From Thiofaba sp049322715 (GTDB lineage Bacteria > Pseudomonadota > Gammaproteobacteria > Halothiobacillales > Halothiobacillaceae), in NCBI GenBank assembly GCA_049322715.1, contig JBMOQP010000028.1, positions 24,970 through 88,969 on the forward strand: DNA of 64,000 bases. The letters are read 5' to 3'. Each line of letters begins with the position of its first letter. The first letter of the stretch is position 1. Both the position numbers and the translations under genes were made by a program. Below the pieces are notes generated by a model. The model saw only the letters and a program-made list of their open reading frames with translations. It was not told the origin of the DNA and did not search any database. This document shows positions 45,669-54,324 of this stretch, one piece after another.

Positions 45669-47687
45669 CTAGCCACCGCCAAGCAGCGCCTTCAGGCCTT
45701 CGAGCTGGGCGCGGCCCTTGGTCTTCTTCTCCTCCGGGTCGCTCTCGTCCGGGCGGCCCTCCCAACGCAGCAGATCGGTCGGAATTTCCTCAAGGAAGCG
45801 GCTCGGTTCGCTGTCCACCCATTCGCCGTAGCGCTTGCGTTTCCTGGTCAGGGTGAAGGTCAGGCTTTGCTGCGCTCGGGTGATGCCGACGTAGGCCAGC
45901 CGGCGCTCCTCTTCCAGCTTCTCCTCGTCCAGGCTCTCGCGGTGGGGTAGCAGTTCTTCCTCCATGCCAATGATGAACACGTGCGGGAACTCCAGGCCCT
46001 TGGCGGCGTGCAGGGTCATCAGGCGCACCTGGTCGCCGGCCTCGTCCTCGCTCTGCCGTTCGAGGATGCCCATCAGGCTGGCACGGCCGGCCAGTTCCTG
46101 GATGTCGAGCGCGTCCTCCCCCGAGGCCAGCTTTTCCAGCCATTCCAGCCAGTCGTTGACGTTCTTCCAGCGGCGCTCGGCCTGCTTCGGTGTGTCGGAG
46201 GTGTCCTTCAGCCAGTCCTCGTAGCCGATGTCCTGCACCAGCTGGCGCAGTGCGGCCAGCGGGGCATGTTCAGCGGCCTGGCGCAGGCCGTCCAGCCATG
46301 CGGTGAAACGCTGCAGCCGCTCGAGCGGGCGCTCGCCGAGCTGCTGCGACAGGCCGAACTCGCGGCTTGCGGCATCCATCGACGCTCCGCGTCCCTGCGC
46401 GTAGGCGCCGAGTTTTTCGAGCGTGCCAGGGCCGATCTCCCGGCGCGGGGTGTTGACCACGCGCAGGAAGGCGGTGTCGTCGTCCGGGTTGGCGAGCAGG
46501 CGAAGGTAGGCGGACAGGTCGCGGATCTCGCTGCGCTCGAAGAACGACTGGCCGCCGGTGATGTGGTATGGAATGGCGTGCTGCCGCAGGGCGCCCTCGA
46601 GCAGGCGGGCCTGGTGGTTGCCGCGATAGAGCACGGCATAGTCGGCGAAGTTGGTGCGGTTCCTGAACTTGTGCTGCAGGATCTCGACCGCGATGCGCAG
46701 GGCCTCGTCGTCGGCATCCTTGCACAGCAGGGCGCGCAGCGGTTCGCCCTCGCCGAGCGCGCTCCACAGGTTCTTCTCGAACTGCTTGCTGTTGTTGCGG
46801 ATGAGGGCGTTGGCAGCCTTCAGCACGGTGTTGACCGAGCGGTAGTTCTGTTCGAGCTTGATGACCTTGAGGGTGGGGTAGTCCTGCCCCAGCAGGTTGA
46901 GGTTTTCCGGCCGCGCGCCCCGCCAGGCATAGACCGACTGGTGGTCGTCGCCCACGGCGGTGAGGTTGGCGGTCACGTCCAGCAGGTGGCGCAGCAGGGC
47001 GTACTGCGCGGCGTTGGTGTCCTGCACCTCGTCGACCAGCAGGTGGCGCACGCGTTGGCGCCACTTCGCGCGCAGTTCCGCCTGCTCGCCGAACAGGCGC
47101 ACCGGCAGGGCGATCAGGTCATCGAAATCGAGCGCGTTGCTGGCCCGCAGTTGGCGCTCGTAGGCCACGAACAGGCGAGCTGCATCGTGGTCGTCGTCGG
47201 TCCCGGCGAGCGCCATGGCCTCGGTCGGGGACAGTCCGTCGTTCTTCCACAGGCTGATGCGGTTGCGCAGATCCTCCACCTGGGCCTTGTCCGGCAGCTT
47301 CGACAGCTCGCGCAGCATGGCCAGCGCGTCCTCCGCATCGAGGATGGAAAAGCCGGGGCGCAGTCCGGCTGCCGCGTACTCGTGCTTGAGGATGGTCAGG
47401 CCGAGGGTATGGAAGGTGGAGACATGCAGTCCCCGCCGCTCCTCGGCCGAGAGCATCTTGCCAACCCGTTCCTGCATCTCCCGCGCCGCCTTGTTGGTGA
47501 AGGTGACGGCGTAGACATGCCGCGCCGGCACCTGCAACTCGCGCACGAGGTGGGCGATCTTGGCGGTGATGACGCGCGTCTTGCCCGAACCCGCGCCCGC
47601 CAGCACGAGCAGGGGGCCGTGGGCATGCAGCACGGCCTCCCTCTGGGCGGGGTTCAACGTGGCGAGCAGATCTTGTTGATGGGCCAT
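45669..47687 (-). CDS. rep: ATP-dependent DNA helicase Rep
   Basis: A 672-residue superfamily 1A helicase that clears proteins ahead of the replication fork. The Q motif and Walker A are in 'LNPAQREAVLHAHGPLLVLAGAGSGKTRVITAKIAHL' (GAGSGKT 31-37). Motif II is 'LLVDEVQDTN', motif IV 'LEQNYRS', and motif VI 'YVGITRAQQSLTFTL'. It resembles Rep more than UvrD in the opening and in length (E. coli 673). It faces away from the DUF2173 genes across a 75-base gap. Confidence 0.96.
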   Translation of the reverse strand: MAHQQDLLATLNPAQREAVLHAHGPLLVLAGAGSGKTRVITAKIAHLVRELQVPARHVYAVTFTNKAAREMQERVGKMLSAEERRGLHVSTFHTLGLTILKHEYAAAGLRPGFSILDAEDALAMLRELSKLPDKAQVEDLRNRISLWKNDGLSPTEAMALAGTDDDHDAARLFVAYERQLRASNALDFDDLIALPVRLFGEQAELRAKWRQRVRHLLVDEVQDTNAAQYALLRHLLDVTANLTAVGDDHQSVYAWRGARPENLNLLGQDYPTLKVIKLEQNYRSVNTVLKAANALIRNNSKQFEKNLWSALGEGEPLRALLCKDADDEALRIAVEILQHKFRNRTNFADYAVLYRGNHQARLLEGALRQHAIPYHITGGQSFFERSEIRDLSAYLRLLANPDDDTAFLRVVNTPRREIGPGTLEKLGAYAQGRGASMDAASREFGLSQQLGERPLERLQRFTAWLDGLRQAAEHAPLAALRQLVQDIGYEDWLKDTSDTPKQAERRWKNVNDWLEWLEKLASGEDALDIQELAGRASLMGILERQSEDEAGDQVRLMTLHAAKGLEFPHVFIIGMEEELLPHRESLDEEKLEEERRLAYVGITRAQQSLTFTLTRKRKRYGEWVDSEPSRFLEEIPTDLLRWEGRPDESDPEEKKTKGRAQLEGLKALLGGG

Positions 47688-47762
47688 AAGAAACTTTCTA
47701 ATCCGGACGTCGGGTCATCGTCTAACTTCCTGAGCACAGGCTCCAGCGCAAGGAGGGGGACA

Positions 47763-48152
47763 ATGACCATCAATTACAGTCTGATTGACGAGCTCGCCAA
47801 GCTGCCGGGCGTGGTGGCGGCGGGAGGGTTCACCTACCGGGGGGACCAGAAAGTCTATCGCGGCCAGTTGAGCGATGCCGAGGCCGAATCCATTGCGACG
47901 GCGGCCCGCGCCACGCTCGAGACCATGCGCATGCAGGGGGATATCCTGAAGATGTTCACCACCGTGTGTTCACCCGGCGTCAAGGAATGCGGGCTCGAGG
48001 GAGGCAAGGGGTTCGCTGTCCGCGGCCCCCTGCGAACCATATGCGTGGTTTCCAACGCCTTCTGCATCCTCGACAACCAGAAGGCCTCCGTTACCCCCGT
48101 CCTGCGGCTGATGCTCGAGCGTCAGGCCGATGCCCCCGATGTGCTGATCTGA
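47763..48152 (+). CDS. DUF2173 family protein, first of three
   Basis: A 129-residue protein, MTINYSLIDELAKLPGVVAAGGFTYRGDQKVYRGQLSDAEAESIATAARATLETMRMQGDILKMF. The 'LPGVVAAGGF' opening is shared with the third member and 'CVVSNAFCILDNQKASVTPVL' resembles the endings of the others. DUF2173 proteins have a roadblock/LC7-like look and no known activity. It carries three scattered Cys in the middle. AAGGAGG is 6 bases before the ATG. It heads a tight three-gene unit divergent from rep. Confidence 0.8.
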   Translation: MTINYSLIDELAKLPGVVAAGGFTYRGDQKVYRGQLSDAEAESIATAARATLETMRMQGDILKMFTTVCSPGVKECGLEGGKGFAVRGPLRTICVVSNAFCILDNQKASVTPVLRLMLERQADAPDVLI

Positions 48153-48169
48153 CTGGAAGGAGATCCACC

Positions 48170-48514
48170 ATGAATGAACAGATTCTCTCACGTGTTCCGG
48201 GCGCCGTGGCCTATTTCGCCTATTCCGCCGACGGCAAGCTGATCGACAGCGTGTCCAGTGATCCGGGGCGGCTCGACCAGGGGACGCTCGATCTCCTCGG
48301 CCACGTCTGTGTCGCCAACCGCGCCATCGCCAATATGGAGGCGCGCGGCTGGGAGGGCATCAGCGACGTTACCGGTTTCTATCCGGTCGAGGGCTTCGTC
48401 TATGTAGGGGTGAACCTCTCCGTCGTGTCACGCGGGGATCGCGCCTTCGTGCTCGACAACAAGGGGGGCGATTACGAGGCAGCACACAAGGTGCTGGTCG
48501 AGTTGGAGAAATGA
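48170..48514 (+). CDS. DUF2173 family protein, second of three
   Basis: A 114-residue paralogue: MNEQILSRVPGAVAYFAYSADGKLIDSVSSDPGRLDQGTLDLLGHVCVANRAIANMEARGWEGISDVTGFYPVEGFVYVGVNLSVV. It has the same order of opening strand, 'G.L', helix and central beta hairpin as its neighbours, and ends 'AFVLDNKGGDYEAAHKVLVELEK'. It starts 17 bases after the first member behind GGAAGGAG. Function unknown. Confidence 0.8.
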   Translation: MNEQILSRVPGAVAYFAYSADGKLIDSVSSDPGRLDQGTLDLLGHVCVANRAIANMEARGWEGISDVTGFYPVEGFVYVGVNLSVVSRGDRAFVLDNKGGDYEAAHKVLVELEK

Positions 48515-48515
48515 C

Positions 48516-48866
48516 ATGCTTGAACCAATGCTCGAACTCCCCGGTGTCGTCGCCACGGCTCAATTCAAGGATTGCGTCACGGCCGACCTGATGGAAGCCC
48601 ACGGTGCCCTGGACAAGGCCACCCTGCAAATGCTCGCGCGCTTCGCTTATGACCACAAGCGCATGACCCAGGGCATGGTGGATGTCTTCGGCATGTTCAA
48701 ACCCACCTGCTGTGCCCGGGACTGGACCCCGCAATCGGGGTGGGTCGTTCGCGGCAAGACGCGCTCGGTCTGCGGCTGGGCGGGGCTGGTCTGCGTGATC
48801 GACAACGACAAGGCAAGCCTCAACCAGGTGCTGAAGAAGCTCGGCGAGATCGCCTATCTCATCTGA
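48516..48866 (+). CDS. DUF2173 family protein, third of three
   Basis: A 116-residue paralogue: MLEPMLELPGVVATAQFKDCVTADLMEAHGALDKATLQMLARFAYDHKRMTQGMVDVFGMF, then 'SGWVVRGKTRSVCGWAGLVCVIDNDKASLNQVLKKLGEIAYLI'. It starts 1 base after the second member stops, so it is surely in the same transcript. Two adjacent Cys (TCCARD) and others could be redox or metal sites. No small GTPase of the MglA type, the usual roadblock partner, lies nearby. Confidence 0.8.
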   Translation: MLEPMLELPGVVATAQFKDCVTADLMEAHGALDKATLQMLARFAYDHKRMTQGMVDVFGMFKPTCCARDWTPQSGWVVRGKTRSVCGWAGLVCVIDNDKASLNQVLKKLGEIAYLI

Positions 48867-48968
48867 ACCGTGCGGCAGGAGGGCGGGGCAGGGGCCATGT
48901 GCGGGGCTCCTGTCCCGTTCCGTTTTATGGGGGCGCGGGCGTGATAATCTTGGCGGCAGGGTGAAGGC

Positions 48969-49643
48969 ATGCAGCCTCGTCCCCACATTCTTGCCACCCG
49001 CATCACGCATTACCCGCTCCCCTTGATTGCATCAGACTCTCTTCTTCAGGATGGCTGGCTTCCGGCGGCCCGCAGGCTCGTCTCCCCCCACTGCGACGAG
49101 CGCCCGCCGGGAATGGAGCCGGAATTGGTCGTGGTCCACGGCATCACCCTGCCGCCGGGGGAGTTCGGCGGGCCGTGGGTCGACGATCTTTTCCTTGGCC
49201 GGCTTGATCCGGCCGCCCATCCTTACTTCGCCGCCATCGCTCATCTTCGGGTGTCGGCGCACCTGCTCATCCGGCGGGATGGATCCGTCACCCAGTATGT
49301 CCCTTTCCACCTGCGCGCCTGGCATGCCGGCGCCTCGGTGTTCGGCGGGCGCGAGCGTTGCAATGACTTCTCCATCGGCATCGAGTTGGAGGGCACGGAC
49401 GACGGACCTTATGCCGATGTCCAGTACGAGCGCCTGGCCGGTGCGATCCATGCCCTGAAGGGGGCTTATCCGACCCTCGCCGCCGTTGCCGGGCATGAGG
49501 ACATCGCCCCGGGTCGCAAGACCGACCCGGGCCCCGCTTTCGACTGGGGGCGGCTGGCGCGGGAACTGGAGATGGCTGGCCTGCCTGTCCGTGCCCAGCA
49601 GGCCTGTGCGAGCGGTGCCCGCTTGGCCATAATGACCGCGTGA
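48969..49643 (+). CDS. ampD: N-acetyl-anhydromuramyl-L-alanine amidase AmpD
   Basis: A 224-residue cytosolic zinc amidase in peptidoglycan recycling that cuts the stem peptide from anhydro-muropeptides and thereby keeps AmpC beta-lactamase induction low. The zinc ligands are His in 'VVVHGITLPPGEFGGPWVD', His in 'WHAGAS' with 'RERCNDFSIGIELEGTDD', and Asp in 'RKTDPGPAFDW'. The N-terminus is about 25 residues longer than in E. coli, so a later start (for example a TTG at 49023) is possible. AmpE follows. Confidence 0.96.
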   Translation: MQPRPHILATRITHYPLPLIASDSLLQDGWLPAARRLVSPHCDERPPGMEPELVVVHGITLPPGEFGGPWVDDLFLGRLDPAAHPYFAAIAHLRVSAHLLIRRDGSVTQYVPFHLRAWHAGASVFGGRERCNDFSIGIELEGTDDGPYADVQYERLAGAIHALKGAYPTLAAVAGHEDIAPGRKTDPGPAFDWGRLARELEMAGLPVRAQQACASGARLAIMTA

Positions 49644-49662
49644 ATCCCGGAAGGTTGTCGTC

Positions 49663-50577
49663 ATGCTGTTGCTTGCCACCCTGATCGCCCTGTTTGCCGA
49701 GCGCCTGGCCCCGCAGCTCGCCGAGCGTCGCTCGCTGGTCTGGTTCGACCATTACGCCGGGGCCCTGTCCGGGCGCCTGAACGTGCCCGGCTGGCTGGCC
49801 CTGACCGTGCTGGTCGCTCCCTGGGCGTTGCTGGCCGTGGCTTTGCAGTCGCTCCTGCATGGGGTGCTCTGGGGCCTGCTGGAACTGGCTTTCAGCGTCC
49901 TGGTCCTGTTCCTGGCTCTGCGGCCGGGTAGCGTCGATCCGGCGGTCGATGGCTATGTTGCCGCACGCGAGAAGGGTGAGGACGGCCTGGCGCGTCACCA
50001 CGCCGAACACCTGCTCGGCGGCTCGGCCCCCGAATCGGTCGAGGAAGAGGTCAGGGCCGTGGCCGATACCCTCCTGCTCGAGGCCAACGAGCGCTGGGTC
50101 GCCCCCCTGCTGTGGTTTGTCCTGCTCGGGCCGCTCGGCGCGGTGGTCTACCGCCTGACCGTCCACGTCGAGCAGCGGAGCGAGGCAGGGGGCCCGCGCG
50201 AGGCGGCGCGCCTGCTGCGTGCCGCGCTGGACTGGCTTCCAGCGCGCCTGCTCGCGGGCATGTACATCCTTTCCGGTAGCTTCGAGGAGGGGTTGAACGC
50301 CTGGCGCCAGGAGGGGCAGGTGTCCGTCGACACCCCGCGCGAGGCGCCGGCCTCCCGTGCGCTGGAGCTCGAGCACGATAACCGCGACATCCTGCTGCGT
50401 GTCGGGCGCGCCGCCCTGCGCACCGAGGAGTACAGCGTGACCACCGAGATCAGCGAGGCCGGTGACATCGAGGCCGATGCCAATATCGTGCGATCCGCGC
50501 GCGGCCTGGTGCTGCGCTCGCTGATCGCCATCGTCGCCATCATCGCCCTGCTGACCCTCGGCGACTGGATCGCCTGA
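49663..50577 (+). CDS. ampE: AmpE-like membrane protein
   Basis: A 304-residue inner-membrane protein with about four hydrophobic segments: residues 1-15, 42-90, 145-165 and 285-302. It opens 'MLLLATLIALFAERLAPQLAERRSLVWFDHY' as AmpE does, and the cytosolic loop has 'DGYVAAREKGEDGLARHHAEHLLGG'. AmpE is a proposed signal transducer in the AmpD system, related to CobD/CbiB proteins. The neighbouring phosphatase could suggest a cobalamin link, but the ampD neighbour favours AmpE. Confidence 0.88.
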   Translation: MLLLATLIALFAERLAPQLAERRSLVWFDHYAGALSGRLNVPGWLALTVLVAPWALLAVALQSLLHGVLWGLLELAFSVLVLFLALRPGSVDPAVDGYVAAREKGEDGLARHHAEHLLGGSAPESVEEEVRAVADTLLLEANERWVAPLLWFVLLGPLGAVVYRLTVHVEQRSEAGGPREAARLLRAALDWLPARLLAGMYILSGSFEEGLNAWRQEGQVSVDTPREAPASRALELEHDNRDILLRVGRAALRTEEYSVTTEISEAGDIEADANIVRSARGLVLRSLIAIVAIIALLTLGDWIA

Positions 50578-51179
50578 TGGCCAGGCTGGACCTGCTTCGC
50601 CACGGCGAACCGGTCGGCGGCTCGCGCTATCGCGGCGATGGTGTCGACGATCCCCTGACGCCCGAAGGGCTGGCCGCCATGTGGCGTTCCGTCGAGGGCG
50701 GGGAGTGGGACGCCGTCGTCAGTTCGCCCCTGCGGCGCTGCCGTGCCTTTGCGGAAGGCTTTGCCGAGAGGGCCGGCCTGCCGCTGTCGATCGAATCCCG
50801 CCTGCGCGAGATCGGTCTCGGCGCTTGGGAAGGCCTGGGCCACGCCGAGGTCCAGCGCGACCAGCCCGAGGCCTACGCGGCCTACAAGCGCGACATCCTC
50901 ACCGGCATGCCGGCCGGATCCGAGCCCATTCCGGCCTTCATCGCGCGCGTGCGGGAGGCGCTGAGTGATTTGTCTTCGCGCCACGCAGGCCAGCGGGTGC
51001 TGGTCGTCTGCCACGCCGTGGTCATGCGCACGGCGCTTGCCATCGCCCTCGATGCCCCGCCGCAGGCGCTCGGACGCATCAGGGTGGATTACGCCAGCTT
51101 CCTCCACCTGCGCCATGCCCACGGGCAGTGGGCAGTGGAAGGTCTGGGCAACCGCGGGAGCGGCCTGTGGCCGCGATGA
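50577..51179 (+). CDS. Histidine phosphatase family protein (CobC-like)
   Basis: A 200-residue phosphoglycerate-mutase-fold phosphatase with the RHG motif at the N-terminus (LDLLRHGEPVGGSRYRG; catalytic His9) and a second His in 'VVCHAVVMR'. 'LREIGLGAWEGL' matches alpha-ribazole phosphatase (CobC), but no other cobalamin gene is in the window, so the substrate is open. It starts within the ampE stop (TGATG). Confidence 0.85.
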   Translation: MARLDLLRHGEPVGGSRYRGDGVDDPLTPEGLAAMWRSVEGGEWDAVVSSPLRRCRAFAEGFAERAGLPLSIESRLREIGLGAWEGLGHAEVQRDQPEAYAAYKRDILTGMPAGSEPIPAFIARVREALSDLSSRHAGQRVLVVCHAVVMRTALAIALDAPPQALGRIRVDYASFLHLRHAHGQWAVEGLGNRGSGLWPR

Positions 51180-51535
51180 CCTGTTTGCCCGGCGTTTTCT
51201 TGGCGGCCATGGATGGTTTTTGCCTGAGCAACGCCGTCAGGAACGGCGTTGGCTTGCCGCAAGGCGCATCCTGTTCTCGCACCCTTCCGCCATCCATGGC
51301 GGAAGCCCGCTGCGCGGGAGAGGCGCTCGAAGCATCCTGTTCTCGCGCCCATGGTCTCGCATCGAAGTCCCTTCGGCCATTCATGGCCGAAGCCCCTGCG
51401 GGGTTGATCCCGCATCGAACGCCCATCGGCCATTCATGGCCGATGCTCCTTCGGGGTGCGGCGCTCGAAGAGACCCGCAGGGCAGTATCCAGGGATGGAT
51501 TCCGCCGATCCTCAACGCCGCCGCGTCTCTCCTGA
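51180..51535. repeat. Palindrome array in intergenic region
   Basis: About 355 bases without a credible gene. It holds a hairpin with stem CAACGCCGT (51229-51251). Three perfect palindromes of one type follow: 51285-51304 (stem TTCCGCCA, loop TCCA), 51371-51392 (stem CTTCGGCCA, loop TTCA) and 51424-51445 (stem CATCGGCCA, loop TTCA). Each is followed by a short CCC(C)..GGG(G) hairpin. CATCCTGTTCTCGC occurs twice (51268-51281 and about 51331-51344). The same hairpin type occurs at 24.05 and 59.9 kb. Confidence 0.75.
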
Positions 51536-52573
51536 ATGCCCATGCGACTGACCGTTTTCGCCCCCGGCCTGCTCGGCGCCTGGCCAGCCGATGCCGCAGG
51601 CCTCCCGGCACCCCATGCCCCCATGCTGCAACGCATGCTCGCGCGTGGCGATCGCCTGCCCACCCCTCCGCTCGACGCCGAGGCCGCGCTGGCGCGCCTG
51701 TTCGGCCATGGGGGCGATCATCCGCCATGGGCAGCGCTCGGCCTGTGGGGCGAGACGGGCTGCCGCCCGGAAGGCTTCGTCCTGCGCATCGACCCGGTTC
51801 ATCTCAAGCTCGGCATGACCGACGCCATCGTCTTCGGCGGCCCGTCCCTCCGGCTGGCCATGGATGATGCGCGTACCCTTGCGTGTGCGCTCGAGAAGCA
51901 CTTCGCCGATCGTGGTTGGCGCATCACCGTGGCGGCGCCAGAGCGCTGGTACCTGCAGGCGCCCGAGTCCGCCGATCTCCAGACCACGCCGCTGACCCGC
52001 GCCATGCGCCGCGATGCGGGCCTGTTCAAGCCGACCGGCCGTGATGCCGCCCGCTGGCTGGCCTGGCTGACCGAGGCGCAGATGCTGCTGCACGCCCACC
52101 CCGTGAACATGACCCGCGAGGCGCGCGGATTGCCCGGCATCAATGCCCTCTGGCCCTGGGGGGCGGGCATGCTGGGCGCCCTGTCCATCGGGGGCATGGG
52201 CATCACCTCGGTCCATGCCGACCATCCCCTCGCGCGTGGCCTTGCCCATGCCGCGGGCCTGCCGGTGTACGACCTGCTCGAGAGCCTCGGCGACGGAGAG
52301 GTCCTGGGCAGGGCTGCAGGGCATCCCCTCGTCGTCCTCGACGATGCCCTGCAGCCCTGGCTCGATGGCGATCATGAGGACTGGCTGGCTACGGTCGATG
52401 GGCTGGAGGCGTGCTGGTTCGCCCCGCTCTGGCAGGCCATGGTTCGCGGCCAGGTGGGCGAATGGACGCTCGATACCGCCGAAGGCGGAGCCTGGCGGTT
52501 CAAGTCGATGCATCGCTGGCGTGTCTGGCGCCGCGCCAAGTACTGGGGGAGAACATGCGCGTCCAACGCCTGA
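51536..52573 (+). CDS. COG4255-type conserved protein next to recJ
   Basis: A 345-residue protein of the phosphoglycerate-mutase-like/RpfE-type family (COG4255 as I recall). It has 'LRIDPVHLKLGMTDAIVFGG', 'HPVNMTREARGLPGINALWPWGAG' and C-terminal 'GGAWRFKSMHRWRVWRRAKYWG'. Family members regularly sit just upstream of recJ in beta- and gammaproteobacteria, but the function is not known. It overlaps the recJ start by 19 bases. The start may be the second ATG at 51542. No metal-site motif of true mutases is evident. Confidence 0.75.
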   Translation: MPMRLTVFAPGLLGAWPADAAGLPAPHAPMLQRMLARGDRLPTPPLDAEAALARLFGHGGDHPPWAALGLWGETGCRPEGFVLRIDPVHLKLGMTDAIVFGGPSLRLAMDDARTLACALEKHFADRGWRITVAAPERWYLQAPESADLQTTPLTRAMRRDAGLFKPTGRDAARWLAWLTEAQMLLHAHPVNMTREARGLPGINALWPWGAGMLGALSIGGMGITSVHADHPLARGLAHAAGLPVYDLLESLGDGEVLGRAAGHPLVVLDDALQPWLDGDHEDWLATVDGLEACWFAPLWQAMVRGQVGEWTLDTAEGGAWRFKSMHRWRVWRRAKYWGRTCASNA

Positions 52574-54306
52574 TCCGTCGCCGCGAGGCTGGCGCCGTCT
52601 CCCCGCTTGCGGGGGTCAATCCCGTGCTGGCGCGCGTTCTGGCGGCCCGGGGCGTCAGCTCGCCTGACCAGCTCGAGCTGGCCCTGAACCGCCTGCATCC
52701 GCCGCGCGCGTTGTCGGGTATCGAGCAGGCCGCGGGCCATCTTGCCGATGCCATCGAGGGCGAGGCGCGCCTGCTGGTGGTGGGTGATTTCGATGCCGAC
52801 GGCGCGACCAGCACGGCGCTCTCCATGCGTGTGCTTAAGGCCTTCGGCGCACGGGATGTTCACTACCGCGTGCCGAACCGCTTCGAGGACGGCTACGGCC
52901 TGACCCCGGAGATCGTCGAGGCGGTGCGCCCGCTCGGCGCCGAGCTCCTGATGACGGTGGACAATGGCGTGAGCGCCCTGGCAGGGGTGCGAGCGGCGAA
53001 GGATGCGGGCATGCGCGTGGTGGTGACCGATCATCACCTTCCGGGGGCGGAGTTGCCGCTGGCGGATGCGCTGGTGAACCCCAACCTGCCAGGCGACGGC
53101 TTCCCGAGCAAGAATCTCGCCGGGGTGGGCGTGGCCTTCTACGTCCTGTCGGCCCTGCGCGCCGAGCTCGGCCGGCGAGGCTGGTTCGAGCGCAAGGGCA
53201 TGGAGGCGCCGAACCTCGCGCGCTATCTCGACCTGGTCGCACTCGGTACGGTGGCGGATGTGGTGCCGCTGGATCACAACAACCGGGTGCTGGTCGAGCA
53301 GGGCCTGAGGCGGATGCGTGCCGGTCAGGCGGTGCCGGGTATCCTGTCCCTGCTGGCGGTCAGCGGGCGGGACTTCCGCCGTGTTGTGGCGAGCGATCTC
53401 GGCTTCGGCGTCGGCCCGCGCCTGAACGCGGCGGGGCGCATGGAGGACATGTCGATCGGCATCCAGTGCCTGCTGGCGGAGCAGCCCGAGGTGGCGCGCC
53501 GCCTGGCGGAAGAGCTGCACCAACTCAACGCCCAGCGGCAGACGGTCGAGGCCGAGATGCAGCAGCAGGCGCAGGCCCACCTCAAGCACCTGAATGACTC
53601 GCTCGACGCGGACAGCCTGCCGCGCGGTGTCTGTCTGTTCGATCCCGACTGGCACCAGGGGGTGATCGGCATCCTCGCCTCGCGCATCAAGGAGCGCCTG
53701 CATCGCCCGGTGATCGCCTTCGCGCCGGACGGCAACGGCGGCATCAAGGGCTCGGCGCGCTCCATCCCGGGGCTGCACCTGCGCGATGCGCTGGAGGAGG
53801 TCGATGCGCTCAATCCAGGCCTGATCCAGCGCTTCGGCGGCCATGCCATGGCCGCCGGCCTGCAGCTGCCGCAGGCGCACTTCAAGGATTTTGCGCTGGC
53901 CTTCGACGAGGTGGTGCGGCGCCGGGTGGCGGAGGAGGACTGGCAGGGCGTGCTGCTGACCGACGGCGCGCTGGCGCCCATCGAGATGACTCTCGAACTG
54001 GCCGAGACGCTGCGCTATGCCCAGCCATGGGGCCAGCACATGCCGGAGCCGGTGTTCGATGACCTGTTCCGTGTGCGTGAGCGGCGGCCGATGGGGGCGG
54101 CGGGTAACCACTGGCGCTTCATGCTCGAGCACCGCGCGGGCGGCACGCCGTTCGAGGCGGTGATGTTCAATACCCCGGCCGCTGACCTGCCGCAGGGCGA
54201 CTGGTGGCGGGCGGCCTACCGGCTGGACGTGAACGAGTTCCGCGGCAACCGCCGCCTGCAGCTGATGCTGGAGCAGGTGGAGGCGGCGCCGGCGGCCGGG
54301 ATCTGA
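52555..54306 (+). CDS. recJ: Single-stranded-DNA exonuclease RecJ
   Basis: A 583-residue 5'-3' ssDNA exonuclease of the DHH family used in recombination and mismatch repair. The catalytic motifs are 'VVGDFDADGATST' (DFDADG 78-83), 'LLMTVDNG', 'VVVTDHHLPG' (DHH 159-161) and 'ALGTVADVVPL', then the DHHA1 part 'GIKGSARSIPGLHLRDAL' and 'QRFGGHAMAAGLQL'. GGGGGAG precedes the ATG. The length is near E. coli (577). Confidence 0.98.
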   Translation: MRVQRLIRRREAGAVSPLAGVNPVLARVLAARGVSSPDQLELALNRLHPPRALSGIEQAAGHLADAIEGEARLLVVGDFDADGATSTALSMRVLKAFGARDVHYRVPNRFEDGYGLTPEIVEAVRPLGAELLMTVDNGVSALAGVRAAKDAGMRVVVTDHHLPGAELPLADALVNPNLPGDGFPSKNLAGVGVAFYVLSALRAELGRRGWFERKGMEAPNLARYLDLVALGTVADVVPLDHNNRVLVEQGLRRMRAGQAVPGILSLLAVSGRDFRRVVASDLGFGVGPRLNAAGRMEDMSIGIQCLLAEQPEVARRLAEELHQLNAQRQTVEAEMQQQAQAHLKHLNDSLDADSLPRGVCLFDPDWHQGVIGILASRIKERLHRPVIAFAPDGNGGIKGSARSIPGLHLRDALEEVDALNPGLIQRFGGHAMAAGLQLPQAHFKDFALAFDEVVRRRVAEEDWQGVLLTDGALAPIEMTLELAETLRYAQPWGQHMPEPVFDDLFRVRERRPMGAAGNHWRFMLEHRAGGTPFEAVMFNTPAADLPQGDWWRAAYRLDVNEFRGNRRLQLMLEQVEAAPAAGI

Positions 54307-54324
54307 ATCCGGGAGGGTTGTTAG

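Noticed and set aside
51180..51535. CRISPR array
   Set aside because: The repeats are palindromes with variable stems and irregular spacing (centres 87 and 53 bases apart), without constant repeat and unique spacers.
51079..51867. Overlapping frames of 110-300 codons in the palindrome array
   Set aside because: They read through palindromes in both strands, have no coding bias and overlap secure genes.
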